Assembly (NCBI GenBank): GCA_012656075.1
Contig: JAAKBF010000116.1
Coordinates: forward strand, 124,001 to 188,000
Reading direction: 5' to 3'
DNA: 64,000 bases
Source: Phytophthora hibernalis
Lineage: Eukaryota > Oomycota > Peronosporomycetes > Peronosporales > Peronosporaceae
The notes beneath the pieces were generated by a model, which did no database searches, was not told the DNA's origin, and worked only from the letters and a program-made list of their open reading frames with translations. The position numbers were made by a program, and so were the translations under genes. Shown here one piece after another: positions 56,843-64,000 of the stretch. Numbering within the stretch: the stretch's first letter is position 1; each line of letters begins with the position of its first letter.

Positions 56843-57651
56843 GCAACACATATATCGGCTAAACGGATACACTTGAACAAACCAAATCGCTCAGATTGAG
56901 GTCTCCGAAAAAATAACGTGTACTCACCGGTCTTGAGAACCCAATCTAACTATAATAAGCAAATATTTTCTGCGTGGGTTGCACCAAAGAAACAAGGGGA
57001 TTTCTTCATGTGAGCGACTTCGTTCACTCGACGATATTGGTTATGTATGTTCTGTAGTATTGTTGACACTCACATGTGAATTCGTACCTGTCTTGCACAT
57101 GATAACTTTAAATCGGATTCAAATAGAATAATACGAATTGCTGTATTTTTATAAATCGTGCATGCTTCATACCCCCCAGCCTCCACTTCATGTGAGCCGC
57201 TCCAATATCACCACCAGTACATGTATTAATACACGCCATAATGTTCCTGGATGATCTGATTCCAACACACAAAAGTAACATGATCAGTAGGGTCTCGGTA
57301 CTTTCTAGACGCAAGATTTTCAGTCATGAGGGTGGAAATCTATTCAAAGTCTCTGATTTAGCGCTAACTATAATACATGAAAACCGGACAAATTGGTTGC
57401 AAAACACAATGTGGTATTGTACATGTACCGTATTCAAGTTGAATTAACTCCTTGAATTAACGTGTTTGTCACCATCGTTGAACTGCGCCTACCAATTACA
57501 GTGACAAATCCTCATTTTGCTGCTCGTGCATAAAGCCCGAACAAATCAATTCGTGCTGGTCCAGAACGAAGCAGTTCTGCTTAGTTCTCATTTCTTTCTG
57601 CGCCGCTCAATTCGTTGGCTCGGCTGCTTCACACCGCGATCAAGAACCGCT
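56843..57651. other. Upstream region of the RXLR gene
   Basis: AT-rich, gene-poor. The effector frame is open upstream of 57652 to 57517, but those residues precede the signal peptide and are taken as 5' UTR. Confidence 0.4.
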
Positions 57652-58401
57652 ATGCGCTCGTTTTTCGTTGTGCTGCTGACGGTAGCCACCTTTTTGGCTT
57701 GCAGCAACGATGTTTTGGCCGCCACCTCCACTTCGGCCCGTTCACTCAACAATTTTGAAAGGACTTTCAAGCGTGCGTTGCGTTCCGAGACGAAGACCGA
57801 CGTCGCAACTGAAGAGGAGGAGAGAATAATCGCTTCGCCCACGTGGTTGACCAAGTTCCGAATCTGGAAACTGAAACGCGAGGCTGGCTTTCAACTGAAT
57901 AAGACGCCCAAGCAGCTCGAGAAGGAAGCAGCGAAAGCGAAGAAGGAACTGGAGATTGAGAAGAAAGAGTATGACCAGTGGTTGGTGGCAAAGATCACAC
58001 CTGACACGATTTTCCTTAAACTGGGTCTCGCAAATTTGGGCACTAAGTCTACGGAAAGCATCAATTTCCGTCGGTACGAGGCGTACATGAAGATATTCAA
58101 CGATCGTGCTGAAGCGGGCGGAAAGGGTGTCAGTTGGATTAGGAAATGGCTGATCAACTACAGACTCGGCAAGTTGAAGAACAAGGCAGCAAGTGAGATG
58201 AAGAAGGCCGATAAGCAGCTCGCGAAGGAGACGGAGGAGTATGGCAAGTGGCTCGAAGCAGACTTTTCACCTGATTACATGTATCAAAAGCTGGGACTCG
58301 CGAAATTGGGCAGCAAGGCGTCAGACAGTACTAATTACAGGCACTGGGAGGCGTATTCGAAATTGTGGGATGATAGCAAGAAAATCAAGGTATCGTCTTG
58401 A
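57652..58401 (+). CDS. RXLR-dEER effector with two tandem helical modules
   Basis: 249 residues. The ATG at 57652 is chosen because it opens a canonical signal peptide (MRSFFVVLLTVATFLACSND, cleavage near residue 23-24). RALR at residues 41-44 and EEEER at 54-58 form the RXLR-dEER translocation region of oomycete effectors delivered into host cells. The C-terminal domain has two similar modules of about 90 residues. Module 1 starts SPTWLTKFRIWKLKREAGF and includes YDQWLVAKITPDTIFLKLGL and INFRRYEAYMKIF. Module 2 starts GVSWIRKWLINYRLGKLKNK and includes YGKWLEADFSPDYMYQKLGL and TNYRHWEAYSKLW. The Trp/Tyr pattern suggests WY/LWY-type folds. Intact, no intron, in repeat-rich DNA. Host target unknown. 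Confidence 0.9.
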   Translation: MRSFFVVLLTVATFLACSNDVLAATSTSARSLNNFERTFKRALRSETKTDVATEEEERIIASPTWLTKFRIWKLKREAGFQLNKTPKQLEKEAAKAKKELEIEKKEYDQWLVAKITPDTIFLKLGLANLGTKSTESINFRRYEAYMKIFNDRAEAGGKGVSWIRKWLINYRLGKLKNKAASEMKKADKQLAKETEEYGKWLEADFSPDYMYQKLGLAKLGSKASDSTNYRHWEAYSKLWDDSKKIKVSS

Positions 58402-59809
58402 AGCCTCTAGCTTTTGATTTACTTACTCTGTTGAAATGAATATATTGAAGAGTTAGACTGTATTACAATGCGTTTTCGTATTCAATTTTTAAAAGTTTAA
58501 CCTGTACTTCGAAGCATTTAGAGTATGAAGGCGGACGTCAATTTGGCTACGGAACCATCCAATTAATGGTGTACTTCGAAGTATGACAGAGACTATTTTT
58601 ACAAACTGAGGAACGGATGTCATCTAGTTACAAATCATAGAAGTCGAAGATGCCGGCAGGGAAACTACACCCGAGCCTCACCCTTGAAAACCCTGAGAGC
58701 GGTGACACAACCCTAAGCCGAGCAAGGTGTGACCCTGCTTGGTCCTGGGTTTAAGCCCGCGTGCTGCGCAGACGGATCTTAGGCGTTGTTTCGGCTTGCC
58801 GAGCGAGTTGAGATTCACCCCTCCTCAATTTTGTAGTAGAAAAGAGCCAACAAATAGCCCACATACAAAACTAAGTGAATCCAGTTTGTAATAATATACA
58901 CTTTCTTATCAAGATTCCGAAGTGGCGGCAATTACATGGCTATTTTTCGTGGGTTTGATCTGAGCTCAGCATGATTAGTCCGACAAGTGTTTACCTATGG
59001 CATGTATTCTTATCTTACGACTGGACAAGCCTCGCCTTCTCGTATTAATAGCTCCAAGTGACGAGCTCGAGAATAGACAATAATATACTGTGCATGCCGG
59101 AGCTTAACATGGCCTCCTTGAGATCTAACACCGAGTAAATTTCCTCAGAAGTGATTCTCGGCTTGTACAAGGCCTCAAAAACTTGAATACGATTGAAAGA
59201 AACGATCCGATAATCACGCGCTCTTCATCGTATGAATTGTCGGTTCGGAACATTCGTTTGCTGTTGGTACCAGCCAGGACCTGCGCGAGACGGCATCTGG
59301 GATATGACGACTATATCATATAACTCGCAAGCAGCAAGGCTAGGATAACCAGAAGAAGAAAACGGTTTAAAAAATACTTCGAAGAACCTTGAAATAGCAG
59401 CTTAAAATCTTGAACCCTGTCTACAATTACATGTAGAAGTGAGGATTTCAAAGAGTCGGGAGCAAGAGAATCGACGGTAGGCCACTATATTACACAGACA
59501 CTTATCAGTTGAAGACTTACAGGCGGTCGGGTACTGCGTCTGATTCGAGGCTGCAAACAAAGCATGTCAGACACTTTCGGTTTTACCCCAGGGCCCACGG
59601 CGAAATTAGGAATGTTTATCCTCTCAAGATGGGAAGCTTTAGTGCTATACTAACCCGTCCAGTATCATCGATTACTGGACGCCTTACAAAGATACAACCT
59701 TGTCCTTTACCGGTGCCGGTACCGGTATCGGATTGACTGCAACAGCCCCACCATTTTCATCATTTTAAATTTCTCTACACTACGAGCAGACCAACAATCC
59801 CAGCTACGA
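58402..59809. other. Long intergenic stretch
   Basis: No gene recognised in 1.4 kb. TACTTCGAAG-type words recur (about 58505, 58573, 59377). A run of CCGGTACCGG-type words lies near 59709-59730. Confidence 0.4.
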
Positions 59810-60803
59810 ATGAATCCAAGTTTTTCTGCCCACCTAACAGCCATCTCCTAAGTGACAAGGCCACCGACGTTGTAGCGCGCCGCCCCAGGAAGTGCCACCG
59901 CAGTACCAGTGGAAAAGCATTTTGTCAATTTGTACGAAGTCATTGGGATTCTAAGCTGATCCAACCCGCTGCTGGTGCAAATACACCGGGGGATGCAAAC
60001 AGGAAGCGAAACGAAACAGTGATCCAGCTTACCCCTGTGGCCCCAAAACATGACCACGATTACGCTTCGATAGTAGAGATGCTTGAACTTGGCCGACGCA
60101 TTCAACGCAAAAAGAAACGAGAAATCCAAAGACGATCCAGAAAGAAGAAGAATGAATTGCTGAACATCCTTGACACGACCACTAAACAACTCCGTGACGA
60201 AGTCGACCAGCTACAAAAACGTCGAAGTCGTATTACTGGGGTTCTTCTCTCGAAAAAGGCATCTGGAGCGTAGCGGTGGAATATTTCAGATTGTTCCGTC
60301 GCGGGCTGGAACTGAGGCCTCGACTGACAAAAGATGCTGCTACCCGTTTTGAAGCTCAGCGGGATTTTGTTCAAAGATCGATGTCCTCCGATGTTGCGTC
60401 AGCGGCGGGCATTGGCCCGGACGCGATCATGAAAACCTGGAGCATTTTACAATTTTTTGGCAATGTGGAGGTCCAAGATGAAAATATGGCGCAAAATGCA
60501 GGGTACTCGTTGATTGTGTCTACAAGAACAAGCGTGACCATCACCTCTGAAACATTGCGAGTCTTGTTCCCGCACCTGTGCTCCGATGGCAGCGATAAAA
60601 ATTTGATGTTTAAACTTTTGAACCAGCGGATTGTCCTGAGCGGCACAACGACGTTTCAATGGGATAATGTTAGTGAGCGCGTGACAAGCGTGATGACTCA
60701 AAGTGATTTCTTGACGCCGATGCTACAACTTCTAGGTAACTTGGAAGCTGTGGCTTATTCCTTTGGCCAGACGCTCATTTCGCTGGATGGTCGGTGTCGT
60801 TGA
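59810..60803 (+). CDS. Oomycete bZIP transcription factor (frameshifted)
   Basis: The basic region (about 60090-60150) reads RRIQRKKKREIQRRSRKKKN, followed by a leucine-type heptad stretch (LLNILDTTTKQLRDEVDQLQ). The C-terminal part is typical of Phytophthora bZIPs: GIWSVAVEYFRLFRRGLELR, RTSVTITSETLRVLFPHLC, LNQRIVLSGTTTFQWDNVSE, MLQLLGNLEAVAYSFGQTLI. A frame change at a G-run near 60238 separates the zipper from the rest. The 5' end is uncertain: the zipper frame is open back to about 59812 without ATG, and an ATG at 59810 in the neighbouring frame would join it with one extra T in the T-run at 59821-59825. Otherwise the first in-frame ATG is 60079. Nuclear DNA-binding regulator; target unknown. 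Confidence 0.7.
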
Positions 60804-61297
60804 CTTTCGGAGGTTGAAAACATTTTCAGACAGGTACATGTAGTTTGCTGTTTTACACGAACCAAAGGTTTTTCCGTGACGATAAATATACTTGAAATAC
60901 TTCTGAGCGTTCAAAGCATACATTATCGTTGATGGTTCATTGAACCTCGGTGATGGAGCTTATATATCTTACATTTGAACGCATTGGTGGGAGGGACCCC
61001 GGGGTCCCAACAGCACGCGAAGAGCATCTACGCTGCCTACGCTGCAATACGCACAACTTCTTCCAGTTAATATATATAAGGCGAGTCTAAACCTGTCGAG
61101 TACGTCCTAAAACATCATCTCGGGCCGCAGAAATCATCAAGAAACTGATATGCTTGGCTGTCAATTCGTTTAGAGCAGACTTCATGGAGATTTTCTCCTG
61201 TCCCGGAAAAATCTACTGGTTCGCACTGTTTTTGAGTTTAACCGCACGCGAAAAATGTAGATCACGCTGTAGATCTACCTACTATTACTTTGAAACG
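60804..61297. promoter_or_regulatory. Upstream region of the GH16-like gene with a perfect palindrome
   Basis: A 16-bp perfect palindrome, GGGACCCCGGGGTCCC, lies at 60993-61008, about 290 bp before the start codon. A TATATATAAG stretch is at about 61072. Regulatory roles are inferred from position only. Confidence 0.4.
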
Positions 61298-63607
61298 ATG
61301 CTGAGGAATTGGGTGATTGTCCTCGTGGTTTCTTTAGTTGGAGTGCATCAATGCTGCGCTTCGCCAAGCCGTCGGAATTACAACCAGTTGGTAACGCAGT
61401 CTGGGCTGAAGATGTGGGTAGACCCTGACACTCCGCTCGAGAGCTACACCTGGGAAACTTCGCGCGGCGAAACGTGGGATCTGGTCATGAGTGACGAGTT
61501 CAACATGCCCGGACGAAGTTTTCGACCTGGAGATGATCACATGTGGACTTCGATCGAGAAGCCTGATGGTGTCAACGATGCAATGGAGGTTTATGCGCAC
61601 AATAAAACGACAACGGTGTGTGACGGCAACGGTGTCTGCAGCTTCCAAATTGAAATGGAAGACTCTGTGATCCAGCTCACAGTCTGGAATAGCTACATGA
61701 AGGAGCCAGGATTCGAGAACGTCACATTTGTAAGCTCTCCTTTGCTTGATCTCCATCACGGTAGAATGAGTGTTGATGCTTGATACTAACGTTCTTCTTT
61801 CACAGTTTTATCGTGGCGGTATGGTACAGTCTTGGAACAAGTTTTGTATGCAGGGCGGCATGGTCGAAGTTCGAGCGCAACTTCCTGGAGCTGTGTCGGA
61901 GTCATCTGGAAATCCTGATATACTCTTGGACTCGAGCGCCCGAGCTGTATCACAGCGTTACTATCCGACTTGGCCTGGAATCTGGATGATGGGAAATCTC
62001 GGTCGAGCTATCTTCAGTGGTTCCACAAACCGCATGTGGCCATTCTCCTACGATTCATGCGACCCCGATACGTTAAATCCGAGTAACCAGCGTATCAACG
62101 CGTGCGAACGAGACCCTGGGTCCGGACTGAACCCTTACCAGGGCCGCGGTGCACCTGAAATTGACATTGTCGAGGGTGGCGGCACCACGATATCATCGTC
62201 CATCCAGGTAGGACCTGGCATGCCACCGGATTTCCGTGTTGTCACTCCAGTGGGCGAGAACAAATTGTGCATATACTCGAGTTCGTGCGAAACTCCAGGC
62301 GCAAATATGCCCGGCATCCCAGAGAGTGCGTATCTCGAAGCGCGTGGCCACCAATCCTGGTATCAGCGTTTGCGGTACGCCGCAAACAATTTCTGTCAGC
62401 AAAAACAGCCAGGTGCAAAACTACGCCACAGTTAAAGCCGCACTGAATGCTGGATTGAAGACAACGTTTGCTCACTCGCAAAGTGTCCAGCCTCTTTCGA
62501 TATCAACTCGGACTTGGGGTACATGTCCACCAATAGCAGTTATCGATGGGGGATCAACGAGAATGGCACTTGTTTCTCCACCATGAACTCATACATGGGC
62601 GAATTCATCTGCAGCGCTGGGAATCCGGATCCGAGCTGTAAGACTCTTAAAGACGCGCCTGTCTTGGCTACAGATGACTCAAGTTTCGCCTTTCAAATGG
62701 ATGCACTCTCAGCAAATTGGCCGGTGCACATGGCTGCATACACGGAATTCCTAGAGTATCAAGTGGAGTGGGTCCCAGGTCCTACTGGATATGTTCGTTG
62801 GATGTTGTCGGGGAGCCTTTGTTTGAGATTCCTGCTAAAACTATCACGAATCCTCCACAAGGTGGCAACGTCAAGAACCCTCGCAAAATCATGATTGAGG
62901 AGCCTTTGTACCTCATTTTCAACGTAGCCATGTCCAGTAAGTGGGGTGCTCAGCCACCAAACCCCAAGAAGCCGTGTCGTGGAGACGGGTTGGACCCGGT
63001 CGCAAACAACATCTGCGACTCATTCCCGATGTTCTTGAAGATCGACTACATTCGCGTATACCAGGACCTGTCGAGTAGCTCAACCATGAGTGTCGGGTGC
63101 GATCCAAAGACGCACCCTACGCGTCAATGGATTCTGGATCACCTTGACGAGTACGAGGACGAGGAGAACAAACTCATCGAGGTGGACGGTAAGGCGTTCT
63201 GTCAATCGGATGCCGACTGCACGGTTCAGTCAAAGCATCGTCAGCGTCCCAACACCTTGGTGAGCTCCGCCAAATCCAGATCATTTACTGTGCTTACGGG
63301 AAGATGTGTGAACCAACGCTGCAAATGTGTCAGCAACACGTGGACTGGGCCACGATGCATTGTGCCTAGCAAGTCGAACTTAGTCTCGTTTGGCCCGCCT
63401 CTCGTGGTTGCGGAATGCGTTGGCGCGTTGTTGGCTGTTTTGATCATTGCTTCTTGCGTAGCAATGCGTTATGCACGGAAGATGGAAGTCGAAGCTGTTG
63501 AAACGGAACAAAAGGTGAAGCAACAACAACGTCAGCAGTATAAACGGACGAGAAGCCAACCCAGCCAGCATCTCCGTAGCGATTGGTCTTCGGAGCTGTC
63601 GGAGTAG
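61298..63607 (+). CDS. KRE6/SKN1-type beta-glucan synthesis-associated protein (GH16-like)
   Basis: The start at 61298 opens a signal peptide (MLRNWVIVLVVSLVGVHQCC). An intron at 61730-61805 (76 nt, GTAAGC...CACAG, phase 0) joins ENVTF to FYRGGMVQSWNKFC. The SKN1/KRE6 domain follows: WDLVMSDEFNMPGRSFRPGD, YPTWPGIWMMGNLGRAIFSG and the GH16-type acidic site GAPEIDIVEGGGTT (about 62150). Near the C-terminus an EGF-like CVNQRCKCVSNTWTGPRC precedes a transmembrane helix (GALLAVLIIASCVAM) and a short basic tail. Frame changes near 62405 (A-run), 62450 and 62820 (G-run) look like assembly errors. These proteins support cell-wall beta-1,6/1,3-glucan formation, a major oomycete wall polymer; enzymatic activity is unproven in the family. 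Confidence 0.85.
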
Positions 63608-63692
63608 TCGCAAACAGCCACACAATTTAATCTGATAAACGACAGCTTGATGCTAGCGCATCGACAGTTTATTCGCATTCCATCCCACAAAG

Positions 63693-64000
63693 CTAGGAGA
63701 TGATACACTTTTCCTGGGAAGGTGAGTCATACTCCACTTGCTGCATGGTTTTCCCTTCTACAGGACGAGTGCACATTTTGAGCTGCACATTAACCATCCA
63801 CGTCAGATCACGCATCACACGCTGCTCGAAATCCTTCACAGACGCTCGCATTCTGCCATCCGGTAGCATTCCCCCATGTGCTAATGTAGTTACATCGTCC
63901 TGGCTGATTGCCCCGCTCCAGAAACGAAAATCATCGATGACACCATGAAAACCATACCAACCGATATACTTAGGACGGGGAAATCGAGGTTTCCTGCAGT
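63693..64000 (-). CDS. F-box/LamG copy 3, C-terminal part (runs off the window)
   Basis: Minus strand, open to the window edge: PKYIGWYGFHGVIDDFRFWS, then VNVQLKMCTRPVEGKTMQQV, stop at 63695-63693. It matches copy 1 (IGWYGFHGIVDTFRV; CTRPGEGKSMQ) and shows that copy 1's TGA sits where this copy has a Trp codon. Undamaged in the visible part. It converges on the GH16-like gene with 85 bp between stops. Confidence 0.8.
   Translation of the reverse strand, partial: CRKPRFPRPKYIGWYGFHGVIDDFRFWSGAISQDDVTTLAHGGMLPDGRMRASVKDFEQRVMRDLTWMVNVQLKMCTRPVEGKTMQQVEYDSPSQEKCIIS

Noticed and set aside
57517..57651. Upstream extension of the RXLR frame
   Set aside because: It would bury the signal peptide behind 45 residues; the ATG at 57652 gives a canonical secreted effector.
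58640..58800. GGTTTAAGCCC-like word resembling a tRNA B-box (possible SINE)
   Set aside because: No convincing A-box at the right distance and no poly-A or target duplication seen.
1..64000. CRISPR arrays, operons or prophage
   Set aside because: No regularly spaced repeats; introns and eukaryotic domain families rule out a prokaryotic source.

Overview
The window reads as oomycete nuclear DNA, most likely Phytophthora or a close relative. Four things point there: short GT-AG introns of about 60-76 nt in every gene where they can be placed; oomycete-style proteins (START plus FYVE-related zinc finger, PX-ankyrin, bZIP with a divergent basic region, a secreted RXLR-dEER effector, a KRE6/SKN1-type beta-glucan protein); flagellar-type components; and a heavy load of Ty3/gypsy, Ty1/copia, Tc1/mariner, pogo-like, Mutator-like and Crypton-like sequence. 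No phylogenetic placement was computed.

Layout. 0.4-10.1 kb holds three co-oriented genes: a START/zinc-finger protein, a PX-ankyrin protein, and a very long P-loop NTPase plus coiled-coil protein. 10.8-26.5 kb is a transposon graveyard: a foldback repeat, a Tc1/mariner element with TA target duplications nested in another inverted-repeat unit, two Crypton-like tyrosine recombinase copies in opposite orientation around a copia pol region, a copia-type gag, a split pogo-like transposase and a MITE. 27.0-40.7 kb is a compact housekeeping island: an LRR protein, APC8/CDC23, alanyl-tRNA synthetase, a CXC-domain protein, a secreted cysteine-rich protein with a likely GPI signal, a zinc-type medium-chain reductase and an F-box/LamG protein. 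40.8-46.7 kb is a second LamG copy cut in two by a complete LTR-chromodomain-LTR gypsy element. 47-54.3 kb has a small secreted-protein candidate, a Mutator-like transposase, an unclassified DNCGGQNKN transposase-like gene, and a secreted-protein gene interrupted by a hairpin insertion. 54.3-61 kb is gene-poor and holds MITEs, an RXLR effector and a bZIP factor. 61.3-63.6 kb is the beta-glucan-associated GH16-like gene, and the window ends inside a third LamG copy.

A technical point colours the whole annotation. Nearly every long gene, including the expected-essential alanyl-tRNA synthetase and APC8, changes frame several times, and most frame changes fall on or beside short homopolymers where one base would restore the conserved sequence. 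I read these mainly as assembly indels, not gene death, and keep such genes as CDS. Genes broken by in-frame stops, insertions or many lesions are called pseudogenes.

How the genes relate. The first three may share membrane or flagellar themes (lipid-binding START and PX domains; an NPHP3-like NTPase joined to an outer-dynein-arm-docking-like coiled coil). APC8 and alanyl-tRNA synthetase lie head-to-tail with 53 bp between them. Alanyl-tRNA synthetase and the CXC gene share a divergent promoter with repeated motifs. The secreted-protein candidates lie next to or inside repeat-rich DNA, as expected of a two-speed filamentous pathogen genome.
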